Of a stretch of 64,000 nucleotides of DNA, positions 34,406 to 42,549 are shown piece after piece. A model generated the notes under the pieces. That model made no database searches. It was not told where the DNA came from and saw only the letters and a program-made list of their open reading frames with translations. The stretch is from Tellurirhabdus rosea (GTDB taxonomy: Bacteria > Bacteroidota > Bacteroidia > Cytophagales > Spirosomataceae), in the NCBI RefSeq assembly GCF_026278345.1, contig NZ_CP111085.1:3489501-3553500 (forward strand), read 5' to 3'. Both the position numbers and the translations under genes were made by a program. Within the stretch, counting starts at the first letter, position 1. Each line of letters begins with the position of its first letter.

Positions 34406-35002
34406 ATGAATCAGTTTTCCCAGCGTTACGAGGTACTGCCCGGATTGCCGCCGTATGGCCCCATGTACATCCCCGTAGCACGGGAAGCTATCCCTTTCAA
34501 AAGTCCATACAGCGAAGGCTTCGTGGTACGCTTCTTTTGTTCTGACGGCAGCTCATGGGTAGCCAATTTCAACCTTGGCTCGACCAATTACAGCGCGGTG
34601 TTTGACTTTCCGGAAACCAATCGGACGGTGGTCATCGCTGGAGGGTGCGGCTATGTGATGGACCCAAACCAGACGCAACCCCTTGCCACCTTTGCTGTCC
34701 GTATCCAGACTGCAATAACCATTCCCGGCCAAGTGGTGATCACTCCGGATGATACGCGTATCCATGTGGTGGAATCGGATGGAGAAGTCTGGACCTCCGA
34801 CCGGGTATCATGGATGACATGGGACGGAATCAGGAACTTGCGGCTGGATGGTCACCTACTGCATGGGCTGTCCTTGGCCCTGACTTATGACCAAGAAGAA
34901 TGGGTCGCGTTTACCCTCGATTTGGACACCCGTCAGTTGAGCGGCGGTAGCTATAGCCGTTACTTTAAGCCGGACGGAACGCCCATCAACGAAGGATTAT
35001 AA
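34406..35002 (+). CDS. Hypothetical protein
   Basis: 198 aa from ATG 34406 (MNQFSQRYEV), preferred over an upstream in-frame ATG at 34355 whose added residues look random. Beta-rich soluble protein (YSEGFVVRFFCSDGSSWVANF and similar) without signal peptide. The general look recalls immunity-type or phage-like single-domain proteins, but I cannot assign it. Confidence 0.7.
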   Translation: MNQFSQRYEVLPGLPPYGPMYIPVAREAIPFKSPYSEGFVVRFFCSDGSSWVANFNLGSTNYSAVFDFPETNRTVVIAGGCGYVMDPNQTQPLATFAVRIQTAITIPGQVVITPDDTRIHVVESDGEVWTSDRVSWMTWDGIRNLRLDGHLLHGLSLALTYDQEEWVAFTLDLDTRQLSGGSYSRYFKPDGTPINEGL

Positions 35003-35056
35003 GCGAACGGACGACTCGCTCATGATGGCGGATTGCCATCCTGTCTCGAATCATCC

Positions 35057-35482
35057 TTACTTCAACTCCGTTGGCCGTACCTCGTAGCCTTTCTCGTGGA
35101 TAACCACGTCCAGCCAGAGTTGCGGGCGGCGGATAAAGTCCGTCTCCCGAGCCGTTGTTATTTTGTGGACATACCTTGTGATGGCCCCCATGATTTCGCC
35201 CTTGACCCGCTTTTCCCACCGCGATGGTAGGAGTTCATCCCTGAAGCCAGCGCAATGCAGATTGAAGACCCAGCCAGCGTCTGTCTCCCAACCACTGACA
35301 CTGGCGGTCCGAAAGCTACTTTGAATGGGGCCGTTGGGGTCAAGATGGCCAGTGTATACCAGATGGCCGAATTGAACTTCCCGGAACCGAAGCCCCATCG
35401 CTTCCTCCAGCCGACGAACCTCCGTCCGTGACAGGAGGTGGCGGAAGCCCTGCGGGACGTTCTTGTGTTGCTTACTTTTCAT
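35057..35482 (-). CDS. Hypothetical protein
   Basis: A 141-aa basic protein (MKSKQHKNVPQGFRHLLSR) with no recognised domain. The N-terminal helix RTEVRRLEEAMGLRF might bind nucleic acid. It is followed upstream, on the same strand, by a terminator hairpin and the LAGLIDADG gene, so it forms its own unit. Confidence 0.6.
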   Translation of the reverse strand: MKSKQHKNVPQGFRHLLSRTEVRRLEEAMGLRFREVQFGHLVYTGHLDPNGPIQSSFRTASVSGWETDAGWVFNLHCAGFRDELLPSRWEKRVKGEIMGAITRYVHKITTARETDFIRRPQLWLDVVIHEKGYEVRPTELK

Positions 35483-35519
35483 TTTATGGATGCGGGGGTG
35501 ACTACGGCAAGGTATACAT

Positions 35520-35570
35520 AAAAAAACGGCTGGATGCTACCGTTTATACAAAGGACAACATCCAGCCGTT
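35520..35570 (-). terminator. Terminator of the LAGLIDADG gene
   Basis: AACGGCTGGATG / CATCCAGCCGTT, 12-bp perfect stem (35525-35536 with 35559-35570), and a T-run on the minus strand. Confidence 0.85.
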
Positions 35571-35587
35571 ATGATTGCTCCGTTCTG

Positions 35588-35926
35588 TTACTCGGGAGTA
35601 TACCCCGGCCAGTCAAAGTACTTCTGGTACTTTATCACCCATTGCTGGTACTGCTCCCGCTTACGGGATTCCGGAAGGTGCGCCTCAATAATCGGCATGG
35701 ATTTACGGAGCGGAATCCCCCGCAGTTGCCAGAGATAGTAGTTCCGATTCTGGTGGCAGTAAGGGCCGTGCAACACGCCGCCAAAAACTTCCATGAGCAG
35801 GGCAAGAGGTTTAGGGTCATCAGCATGCAGTTTGACGGCGACGGTCGGCTTTCCTTTTGCCCCAGTAAAGCAACCTTCGCCCACCAGAAGGCCGAAGGCG
35901 TAACCCATTTTGAATTCGTTTTGCAT
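35588..35926 (-). CDS. Short LAGLIDADG-type endonuclease-like protein
   Basis: 112 aa from ATG 35926. One LAGLIDADG helix is seen at the start: GYAFGLLVGEGCFTG, with the catalytic acidic residue in GEG. It is followed by the usual beta strand VAVKLHADDPKPLALLMEVFGG and a second half with YLWQLRGIP. A single motif implies a homodimer. Free-standing members act as homing endonucleases, WhiA-like regulators or domesticated proteins. In the island it might help the element spread or be cargo. No intron or intein is seen around it. A start at 35986 would add an unlikely leader. Confidence 0.65.
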   Translation of the reverse strand: MQNEFKMGYAFGLLVGEGCFTGAKGKPTVAVKLHADDPKPLALLMEVFGGVLHGPYCHQNRNYYLWQLRGIPLRKSMPIIEAHLPESRKREQYQQWVIKYQKYFDWPGYTPE

Positions 35927-36000
35927 ATAAAAACTTGGACAGATTGTAATTGAATTGACGATGTGAATCGAGTGCCCGGCAGACACTGATCGAGGGTTGA

Positions 36001-36396
36001 CTATTCGCTGGAATCAACCTCTTTGGGAAAGGCCGTCAGGATGCCGGGCGTGAACTCGACCACGGGTGACTCGCCGCGTTGCCAGATAACCGGCTGGACA
36101 AAGTCGGGAGGGCCGCATTCGATGAAGTTCTGGATGTTCCAGAACAGGATCATCTGGTTGCTTTCGGCTTTGGTCACCGGGAAGGGCAGCAGTTTCATAA
36201 AGCCCGGCTCCACTTTCACCAGCCATTGTTGTTCAATTCCGACCACCGCCACCTCTTGCTGGGCAATGTCTTCAAATCGGACGGTGACTCGCCCTTTGAA
36301 AGGATCGACGTCGGTTACGGAGCCTACGTGGCCGGGCAAAAGGCCGTACTCGGGCAGCGCCTTGCGCAGCATGACGTGTTTGCGTGTTTGTAACAT
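36001..36396 (-). CDS. Hypothetical protein with a DUF4926/KOW-like segment
   Basis: 131 aa from ATG 36396 (MLQTRKHVML). The segment LLPGHVGSVTDVDPFKG followed by RVTVRFED resembles a KOW/SH3-like strand as in DUF4926 proteins, often encoded next to small toxins. No toxin is recognised here. It sits 47 bp after the integrase stop on the same strand and may be co-transcribed with it. Confidence 0.6.
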   Translation of the reverse strand: MLQTRKHVMLRKALPEYGLLPGHVGSVTDVDPFKGRVTVRFEDIAQQEVAVVGIEQQWLVKVEPGFMKLLPFPVTKAESNQMILFWNIQNFIECGPPDFVQPVIWQRGESPVVEFTPGILTAFPKEVDSSE

Positions 36397-36442
36397 AGAT
36401 TTATGGGTTATGAAATTTATGGCTGACAGTTGGGCTGGTAGC

Positions 36443-37732
36443 TCATCTGTTTTTGCTTTCCAATGGGATAGGGGATTCCGCATCTGGAAAAATGTCTACC
36501 ATTGCGCGGTTCATCGAGGTGTGGTCAATCTTGGCGAAGTACTGCTCCGTGATGGCAAGCCTGCTATGGCCAAGCAGCTTGGAGATGTCGTAGAGGCTCA
36601 CCCGTTTCCGACCGTTGTCAGCGAACGAATGGCGGGCGGTGTGAAAGGTCACGCGCTTGGTGATGCCCGCCCGCTCTGCCACCTTCTTCAGGTACTTATT
36701 GATGAGGGCGTTCTTGCGGGAGATTTCCACCTTGAAGGAGCGGTCATCAAGGAAGTCCGTCTTGGGGTTGAGGATGGGAAAGACCAGCGCCGTGTCGCCC
36801 ATCGCACGACGGTGTTCATATAGGTTGAGGATCGCCAGCGCCTTCTTGGGCAGAAGGACGGTATGATACTTACCGGTCTTCTGCATGTCGTAGCTGACAT
36901 ACACCCGCCCGTCCGGCTGCTGAACGATGTTAGACCAGCGCAGCGATGCCACGTCGCTGAAGCGAACCCCTGCCGAGTAATAGGCGAACATCCAATAGTT
37001 TCGGGTGTGCCATATAATGGTGTTTAAGGCCAGCTCCACCGACGCGAAGCTTTCGACTTCATCATCCGCCAAACGGTCTTTGCGGGGCTTGCCTTCCTTA
37101 ATGCGGTACATCCGGAATGGGTTCATGTCGTATCCGATCACACCGTGGCGTATGGCGTGGTTAATGACGGCTTTGACCTTGGACAGGTTAATGTCCACCG
37201 TAGTGTCGTTGTTGAGGTAACTCCGACGTAGAAATACCTCAAAGCGATTGACGAAATCCAGCGTGATTTCGGCGAATGTGACGTCTTTATGCCCGGCAAA
37301 CTCTTCTACCTTATTGAGGATCGTGCGTGTATTCTTGCGCGTGTTGAATGGCTTGTCTTTGAGATAGTACTCGTATGCATATTCGATAAATGTGGGAACC
37401 TTGGTAGGGTTTCTCTCCCCCCGCAAGATTTTCATGACGTCTTCCGCACCCATTTGAGGACTGTCGAGCTTAAGCTGCTTGAGCTGACCGAGGATGTCGT
37501 GCAGCCGGAGGTTTTTGCGGGTGGCGTCTTCGTCTTTACGCCTAACTTCTTCCTTTTTTCCATCCCACCATTCTTTCCGTACGTCGATCTCGGTGTAGAT
37601 TCGCTTTGACCGGCGGTTCTCCGTGATGCGGAGTAGGATAGCATGTTCGCCACTTCGCTTGGGCTTGTTACCCAGTTCTAGTCGGAACGATAGACCGGAC
37701 CGCAGCGGGGTTGGGTTACGTTTTTGATTCAT
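36443..37732 (-). CDS. Tyrosine recombinase / integrase of the island
   Basis: 429 aa, Bacteroidota-type phage integrase with an N-terminal arm-binding domain (residues 1-100), a SAM-like core-binding domain (about 110-215) and a catalytic domain. Catalytic residues in this numbering: R257 in SAGVRFSDVASL, H364 and R367 in FHTARHSF, H389 in LLGHSRL and nucleophile Y398 in ITEQYFAK. All are present, so it should be active. The start MNQKRNPT (37732) is preferred to 37762. The gene reads away from attR, and its upstream region holds the right arm-type repeat (37766-37790), so integrase binding may repress its own promoter (inference). Confidence 0.95.
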   Translation of the reverse strand: MNQKRNPTPLRSGLSFRLELGNKPKRSGEHAILLRITENRRSKRIYTEIDVRKEWWDGKKEEVRRKDEDATRKNLRLHDILGQLKQLKLDSPQMGAEDVMKILRGERNPTKVPTFIEYAYEYYLKDKPFNTRKNTRTILNKVEEFAGHKDVTFAEITLDFVNRFEVFLRRSYLNNDTTVDINLSKVKAVINHAIRHGVIGYDMNPFRMYRIKEGKPRKDRLADDEVESFASVELALNTIIWHTRNYWMFAYYSAGVRFSDVASLRWSNIVQQPDGRVYVSYDMQKTGKYHTVLLPKKALAILNLYEHRRAMGDTALVFPILNPKTDFLDDRSFKVEISRKNALINKYLKKVAERAGITKRVTFHTARHSFADNGRKRVSLYDISKLLGHSRLAITEQYFAKIDHTSMNRAMVDIFPDAESPIPLESKNR

Positions 37733-37765
37733 GGCAGAAAGGGGCTGCCACCCGAAGATCAATTT

Positions 37766-37790
37766 TTACTGAAACATTACTGAAACATTT
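37766..37790 (+). repeat. Tandem arm-type repeat, right end of the island
   Basis: TTACTGAAACA TTACTGAAACA TTT: two exact 11-mers, 24/25 identical with 11661-11685, 45 bp inside attR and between it and the integrase start. Confidence 0.75.
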
Positions 37791-37834
37791 TTGCGATAAT
37801 GCTCCGTATGAGGGCTCCAAAATTGGACAGTCTG

Positions 37835-37898
37835 CAGCTGGTAGAGCGCGACCTTGCCAAGGTCGAGGTCGCGGGTTCGAACCCCGTCTTTCGCTCCA
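37835..37898 (+). pseudogene. tRNA-Gly fragment lacking the 5' end
   Basis: Identical to tRNA-Gly from its 13th base to CCA, but the preceding bases do not restore the acceptor arm GCGAAAG, so no functional tRNA-Gly can form. It results from the island boundary. Confidence 0.92.
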
Positions 37899-37899
37899 A

Positions 37900-37923
37900 G
37901 GCACCGGCAACGGTGCCTTTTTT
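37900..37923 (+). terminator. Copy of the tRNA-Gly terminator
   Basis: Second copy of the GGCACCG-GCAA-CGGTGCC-T6 hairpin within attR. It would block transcription entering from the island into the right tRNA-Leu copy. Confidence 0.8.
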
Positions 37924-37942
37924 GTGCCAGTGCATTCCGCAC

Positions 37943-38028
37943 GCCGGGATGGCGGAATAGGTAGACGCGCAGGACTTAAAATCCTGTGGGCCGTAAAGCC
38001 CGTACGGGTTCGATTCCCGTTCCCGGTA
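37943..38028 (+). tRNA. tRNA-Leu (UAA), right copy
   Basis: Identical to 11518-11603 and complete in structure. The unit promoter is missing upstream and a terminator (37900-37923) stands directly before it, so expression is doubtful unless a local promoter exists. Confidence 0.9.
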
Positions 38029-38029
38029 C

Positions 38030-38059
38030 AAAAAAGGATCGCGCCAGCGATCCTTTTTT
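38030..38059 (+). terminator. Chromosomal terminator of the tRNA unit
   Basis: A-run, GGATCGC, loop GCCA, GCGATCC and six T. It was probably the original end of the tRNA-Gly/tRNA-Leu transcript before the island inserted. Confidence 0.88.
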
Positions 38060-38180
38060 ATTTTTATCTCCCGCCATTCATCCGCCCGCTTGTCTGCCCG
38101 CGCTAAATTCTTGTCTGAAATTGTGACTTCACCAGCGGCCCTTCGTCTAATACTTAGAATAAATCACTACCCAGATTTCT

Positions 38181-38480
38181 ATGCAGACGTACTACACCGT
38201 GGTTTGGCAAGGAGGAGAAAGCAGTTTCCGTTATTTTGGCTCCGAAATGGAAGCCCAGATTTATCTTCACCAGTTGATTCTTACCAGACGGGTTAATGGA
38301 CAATGCCGGATGGGACTGGGTGAAAAAAGAACGAAAAGCATCGACTACTACGGCACCCCGGATGGCTTCGTCGAGTACATGAATGAGAAACGCCGCCAGA
38401 ATGTCCTTTCGATGACAGCCGACAACCGGCGGGCCAGCCGGAGCCGAACCGCGCTGGGCGCTCTGTTTGCCGGATTCTGA
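38181..38480 (+). CDS. Hypothetical protein
   Basis: A 99-aa soluble protein (MQTYYTVVWQGGESSFRYF) with no family recognised. The mix of beta N-terminus and basic C-terminal helix (EKRRQNVL, RRASRSRTALG) suggests a small, possibly DNA- or RNA-binding protein. It is the first chromosomal gene right of the island. ATG follows directly on an AT-rich leader. Confidence 0.6.
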   Translation: MQTYYTVVWQGGESSFRYFGSEMEAQIYLHQLILTRRVNGQCRMGLGEKRTKSIDYYGTPDGFVEYMNEKRRQNVLSMTADNRRASRSRTALGALFAGF

Positions 38481-38646
38481 GTCGCTGCGCCTAAAAAATC
38501 ACCCAGATAAACGGGCCGGATACCTTACCGCCCAGCCAATAGGTATTTATCCGGGAAAACACACCCAATTGCTTACCGTTCATACAAAACTTCTTGGTAA
38601 TCAGACGGCCACTATTTACCTTGTCGCCGCTCTTATCCTGGAATGT

Positions 38647-38985
38647 ATGCGATACCTTTTCTTCCTGACGCTGCTGTTAGCTGGTCTGACGGCTCGTGCT
38701 GCCTCATCAAACGCGCTCTGTCACCGTCCTGACCTGCCGGCCGCCATCAGTAGCGGCGGAGAAGAAGATCGTGATAAGAAAGAAGGCGAGTGCCCGACTA
38801 CGAGGCCTACACTCTTCAATGACCGCACTTTCACGCCCCGGCGCTCCAAACAAAGCGGAGGCGCCAAGTCCCTACAGCCGTCGCTGCTTGAGCGCGGCGT
38901 AAAATTGCTCTTTGGTACAGCTACCACCCGCCGGGACACAGCCGAACCCGTTGGCACAGGCTTTGCAACTACTATAATCAGTTAA
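38647..38985 (+). CDS. Small exported hypothetical protein
   Basis: 112 aa from ATG 38647, which gives a signal peptide MRYLFFLTLLLAGLTARA. The mature part is low in structure, with Lys/Glu and Ser/Thr-rich text. Upstream in-frame starts (38467) would place the signal internally. No family recognised; coding status moderate. Confidence 0.5.
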   Translation: MRYLFFLTLLLAGLTARAASSNALCHRPDLPAAISSGGEEDRDKKEGECPTTRPTLFNDRTFTPRRSKQSGGAKSLQPSLLERGVKLLFGTATTRRDTAEPVGTGFATTIIS

Positions 38986-39011
38986 GTACAAGTTACGGTG
39001 GGTACGAAAAT

Positions 39012-39037
39012 GGCTGGCATGTTGACCAGCTTTTTTT
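39012..39037 (+). terminator. Terminator of the small exported protein gene
   Basis: GCTGG, 8-nt loop, CCAGC and seven T, 27 bp after the stop codon. Confidence 0.7.
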
Positions 39038-39138
39038 CTGCCCTTTATTTTTTACATGAAATATTTTTCATGTTAATTAAGGCGATGATTATCAGTGTTT
39101 TGCTTTAATTTTTATTTTTTTGAGCACTTTAAAAAGAA

Positions 39139-39162
39139 AAAACCGCTCGAAAAAGCGGTTTT
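39139..39162. terminator. Bidirectional hairpin terminator
   Basis: AAAACCGCT / AGCGGTTTT with loop CGAAAA; suited to both directions, including minus-strand transcripts from the second isocitrate dehydrogenase. Confidence 0.75.
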
Positions 39163-39319
39163 GTTCAGGTCAAGTAGCGTTACAAGATCGAGTACGAAAG
39201 TCCACACCACAGTTCCACAATGGCGTAGACAAATCTACACAACAAATAGAATAAATCAATCGCTCCCGGGGCGTTTTCTACTGACAGGCCCGTAAGGAGA
39301 GAAATTTTTTGTCCGGTAA

Positions 39320-40774
39320 TTATTCGCCCTGCCCCAAGGTGTAACCCAACTGACCATCAAAGCTGTACAGGTTTTCGGTTTTGATGGTATCAAAACCCTG
39401 CTCGTGCAGAAGACGCATCAGGTGAAGAATCATTTCATGCGTTATCGGCGTTCCCGGGCCCTGCTCGCCCACAAACCGGCAGCGCCAGTGGTCGGTACAG
39501 AACGTTTCGGGAATGCCGTCGGGATACACTTTAACCCCCCGGTTGGAGATCATCTTCAGTTTTAACGGACTTAGGCTCAGCGCAGAAATCGCATCGCCCA
39601 GTTGTCCGGCATTTCCGCTGCTGTAATCCAAAAAAATATCGACGCCGACGAGTTCTTTCTTCTGGCGCGGCCTCGCCAGCGTAGCCGTCGGATGAACTTC
39701 CCGCGGGGACCCCAGATAGGTGACGGGCTTGAAAAAGTTGGGAGTCTGTCCAAGGCGCTCGATGACCGCACCGGCAAACTCCCTGGTTCCCACGCGCAGT
39801 TTGCTGACGCCTTCCTTGTAGATGTCTCCCGTATGGATGCCGCTTTCGATGGTGCTCAGCCAGGCGTTATGAACTGTGGCGGCAACGTCGGGCTGGCCGA
39901 TGTGGACCAGCATCATAATGGCCGCGTTGATGAGCCCGGATGGATTGGCAATGCCTTGTCCGGCAATGTCGGGTGCGGAGCCGTGAATGGCTTCGAACAT
40001 GGCACACTGGTCGCCGATGTTGGACGAACCGCCCATGCCTACGGAGCCGGCAATCTGGGCCGCAATGTCGGAAATGATATCGCCGTACAGATTCAAGGTG
40101 ACGATAACGCCAAACCGTTCGGGCACATCCGCCAGCAGGGCAGAGCCGATGTCGATGATCCAGTGTTCTTTTTCAATGTCCGGATACTCGGCCGAAATCT
40201 CGTCGAAGACCCGGTGGAACAGCCCGTCGGTCATCTTCATGATGTTGTCCTTCGACAGACAGGTGACTTTGCGGCGACCGTAGGCGCGGGCGTACTCGAA
40301 GGCGTACCGGATGATTTTTTCGCAGCCCGGCCGCGAAATGAGTTTCAGGCACTGGTACACCTGATCCGTTTGCCGGTGCTCGATGCCCGCGTACAGGTCT
40401 TCCTCGTTTTCGCGGATAATGACTAAGTCCATCTTCGGGTGCTTGGTCTCCACAAACGGGTGGTACGCCTGGCAGGGCCGCACGTTGGCGTACAGTCCGA
40501 GCGATTTGCGGGTGGTGACGTTGAGGCTTTTGAAGCCGCCGCCCTGCGGGGTGGTGATGGGCGCTTTCAGAAAGACTTTGGTGCGGCGGAGTGATTCCCA
40601 GGCTTCGGGGCGGATACCGGCCGAAACACCTTCCAGGTATACTTTTTCGCCGATTTCGATGATTTCGGGTTCAATGGCGGCTCCGGCGGCTTCCAGGATG
40701 CGAAGCGTCGCGGCCATGATTTCCGGGCCAATTCCGTCGCCGTAGGCTACTGTAATGGGCGTTTTTGTTGTCAT
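39320..40774 (-). CDS. Isocitrate dehydrogenase, Thermus/HICDH-type with C-terminal extension
   Basis: A 484-aa decarboxylating dehydrogenase. Family signatures: YGDGIGPEIM at residue 11, the substrate site NVTTRKSLGLYANVRP near 85, ENEEDLYAGIEHRQ near 121 and the cofactor loop HGSAPDIAGQGIANPSG near 264. About 140 residues follow the catalytic core (from about 345), like the long C-terminal domain of Thermus-type IDH. It belongs to a branch distinct from the 403-aa enzyme at 55-1266. Whether it prefers NAD or NADP cannot be fixed by eye. Single gene, divergent from the flippase gene. Confidence 0.9.
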   Translation of the reverse strand: MTTKTPITVAYGDGIGPEIMAATLRILEAAGAAIEPEIIEIGEKVYLEGVSAGIRPEAWESLRRTKVFLKAPITTPQGGGFKSLNVTTRKSLGLYANVRPCQAYHPFVETKHPKMDLVIIRENEEDLYAGIEHRQTDQVYQCLKLISRPGCEKIIRYAFEYARAYGRRKVTCLSKDNIMKMTDGLFHRVFDEISAEYPDIEKEHWIIDIGSALLADVPERFGVIVTLNLYGDIISDIAAQIAGSVGMGGSSNIGDQCAMFEAIHGSAPDIAGQGIANPSGLINAAIMMLVHIGQPDVAATVHNAWLSTIESGIHTGDIYKEGVSKLRVGTREFAGAVIERLGQTPNFFKPVTYLGSPREVHPTATLARPRQKKELVGVDIFLDYSSGNAGQLGDAISALSLSPLKLKMISNRGVKVYPDGIPETFCTDHWRCRFVGEQGPGTPITHEMILHLMRLLHEQGFDTIKTENLYSFDGQLGYTLGQGE

Positions 40775-40856
40775 TTTGTGAAGTGTATCTAAGTCGTGAC
40801 AAAGATAAGGCGGTCTTTTTCAGAACCCGCTTCGGTCCGGATAGTTTTGGAAAGCG

Positions 40857-40864
40857 TATCTTTG
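40857..40864 (+). promoter_or_regulatory. -7 box for the flippase gene
   Basis: TATCTTTG matches TAnnTTTG 19 bp before ATG 40883. Because it lies inside a longer upstream open frame, it supports 40883 as the true start. Confidence 0.55.
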
Positions 40865-40882
40865 CGCGCATACAAATCCTGC

Positions 40883-42406
40883 ATGAGTACATTTAAGAAA
40901 CTGGCGGGCGATACGGCCCTGTACGGCATCAGCACCATTCTGGGCCGGCTGCTGAACTGGGCGTTACTGCCGTTGCATACCCGGGTCTTTGTGGACCCGG
41001 CAGAATTAGCCTCCAACGTCAAAATTTACACGTACATCGGTGTTTTCCAGATTATCCTGCTGATGGGGCTGGACACGGCTTTTTTTCGGTACGCCGCCCG
41101 GAATAAAGAGCAGGTGCAGGATTATTTCAACCGGACCCAGAGCCTGATTCTGGTGGTGAATCTGCTGGTTGGCGCGGCCCTTGTCTTCGGGGCTCCCTGG
41201 CTTTCGCGGGCGATGGGCTATCCCGACGAGACGCTCTCGCTCCAATGGGCGGCGACGCTGCTGGCCATCGACGCCATTACGGCCATTCCGTTTGCCCGGC
41301 TGCGGGTGCAGAACCAGGCTAAACGGTTCGTGACGGCCAAAATTACCAACATCGGCCTCAACGTAGCGCTCAATGTGTTTTTCCTGGTTATCTGCCGCGA
41401 CATTTACAACGGGGCCTACCTGACGGGCCTGCAGCCGCTGGTGGACCAGATTTACTATCCGTCCATCGGGGCGGGATACATCATTTTGGCCAACCTGATT
41501 GCCAATGCCGTCAATCTCCTCCAGCTGGCGGACCTGTGGCGCGGTTTCCGGCTCCGGCTACAAAAAGCGGAAGCGCAAATCCTGCTGGCCTACGCTTTCC
41601 CCATGATGCTGATGAGCCTGACGGGCGTGGTCAACCAGTTGTCCGACCGGCTTCTGCTGGACTACCTGCTGCCGGACGATTTCTACCTGAACGTCGATAA
41701 AAAGGAAGCGCTCGGCATCTACGGCAACTGCTACAAAATGTCGGTCTTTATGGCGATGGCCATTCAGTCGTTCAAATTTGCGGCCGATCCGTTTTTCTTC
41801 TCCCGGGCGGAGGACAAGGCCGCTCCGGGTTTGCTGGCGGATGTCACAAAATGGTTCGTGCTGATCTGCGTCGTCATCTGGGTGGGAATCAGTCTGAATA
41901 TGGACCTGATTGGGCTGCTGATCGGCAAATCGTACCGCAGCGGCCTGATTGTGGTGCCCGTCCTGATGCTCGGAACGCTCATCATGGGCGTGTATTACAA
42001 CATGGGTTTCTGGTTCAAACTGACCGACCGGACGGTGTACGGCACCTGGATTACGGCCGCTGGTCTGCTCGCCACCGTGCTGCTGAACGTCTGGCTGATT
42101 CCGGTCATCGGGTACATGGGCTGCGCCGTGGCGTTTCTGGCCTCAGCCATCATCATGACGTGGCTCTGCTATTATTTTGGCGAAAAGTATTACCCCGTTC
42201 CCTACGACCTGGGCTCAGGCATCGGGTATATTCTGGGCGGCGGGGCGCTGATTTTCGCGGCGGCACAGATCGAAATCTCCAACCTCTGGATCGCCGTCCC
42301 GTACCATCTGGCGCTTTTCCTGCTGTTTCTGGCCGTTGTGTTCGTCGTCGAACGAAAGACATTCCTGCCCGTGCTGGGGAAGCTGATGGGAAGGGGAAGG
42401 AATTGA
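40883..42406 (+). CDS. Oligosaccharide flippase family (Wzx/MATE-like) membrane protein
   Basis: 507 aa with about 12-14 hydrophobic segments. The N-terminal text MSTFKKLAGDTALYGISTILGR is typical of polysaccharide biosynthesis flippases (PF01943/PF13440-like), and ANLIANAVNLLQL and the FPMMLMSLTGVVNQLSDR region occur mid-protein. It moves lipid-linked sugars across the inner membrane, probably for LPS or exopolysaccharide; the gmd, kdsA and heptose kinase genes of the window fit that pathway. The TGA stop is part of the first unit of a heptamer repeat. Confidence 0.88.
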   Translation: MSTFKKLAGDTALYGISTILGRLLNWALLPLHTRVFVDPAELASNVKIYTYIGVFQIILLMGLDTAFFRYAARNKEQVQDYFNRTQSLILVVNLLVGAALVFGAPWLSRAMGYPDETLSLQWAATLLAIDAITAIPFARLRVQNQAKRFVTAKITNIGLNVALNVFFLVICRDIYNGAYLTGLQPLVDQIYYPSIGAGYIILANLIANAVNLLQLADLWRGFRLRLQKAEAQILLAYAFPMMLMSLTGVVNQLSDRLLLDYLLPDDFYLNVDKKEALGIYGNCYKMSVFMAMAIQSFKFAADPFFFSRAEDKAAPGLLADVTKWFVLICVVIWVGISLNMDLIGLLIGKSYRSGLIVVPVLMLGTLIMGVYYNMGFWFKLTDRTVYGTWITAAGLLATVLLNVWLIPVIGYMGCAVAFLASAIIMTWLCYYFGEKYYPVPYDLGSGIGYILGGGALIFAAAQIEISNLWIAVPYHLALFLLFLAVVFVVERKTFLPVLGKLMGRGRN

Positions 42407-42546
42407 ATGGTTGAATTTTGAATGGTTGATAGGTTGAATGGCTGATTGGTTATTTAGCTCCGCAGGGTTGGAGGTAGCGGGACCAGCCATTCAATCATTC
42501 AACCTATCAATCATTCAAAATTCAACCATTCAAAATTCAATCCTTC
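42403..42546. repeat. Heptamer-ladder inverted repeat, TTGAATG class
   Basis: Units TTGAATG, TTGAATT, TTGATAG on the left and ATTCAAC, ATTCAAT, AATCATT on the right enclose a centre containing GCTCCGCAGG. It lies between the convergent flippase and ABC ATPase genes and carries the flippase stop. Confidence 0.8.
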
Positions 42547-42549
42547 CAT

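Larger units (their letters stand above)
11410..38029. mobile_element. Integrated genomic island of 26.4 kb at the tRNA-Gly/tRNA-Leu locus
   Basis: It is bounded by a perfect 195-bp direct repeat (11410-11604 and 37835-38029). A tyrosine integrase lies beside the right repeat, and a tandem 11-bp arm-type repeat sits just inside each end. Inside are primase/helicase-like, polymerase-like, reverse transcriptase, HTH, LAGLIDADG and many unknown genes plus IS elements. No relaxase, type IV secretion or virion genes are seen. It is therefore a non-self-transmissible or satellite-like element (inference). Confidence 0.92.
37835..38029 (+). repeat. Right attachment repeat (attR), 195 bp
   Basis: Exact copy of 11410-11604. 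The upstream side (37801-37834) is island DNA without a tRNA promoter. The downstream side continues into the chromosomal tRNA terminator at 38030. Confidence 0.95.
38986..39319. other. Non-coding stretch with two terminators
   Basis: Contains the hairpins at 39012 and 39139 and otherwise AT-rich sequence; no gene can be supported. Confidence 0.5.

Noticed and set aside
11410-38029. Integrative conjugative element or prophage
   Set aside because: No relaxase, coupling protein, type IV secretion, capsid, terminase or tail genes were found.
42403-42546. Heptamer arrays as CRISPR or ordinary terminators
   Set aside because: No unique spacers; arms are inverted ladders with no T-run, and lengths exceed normal terminators.
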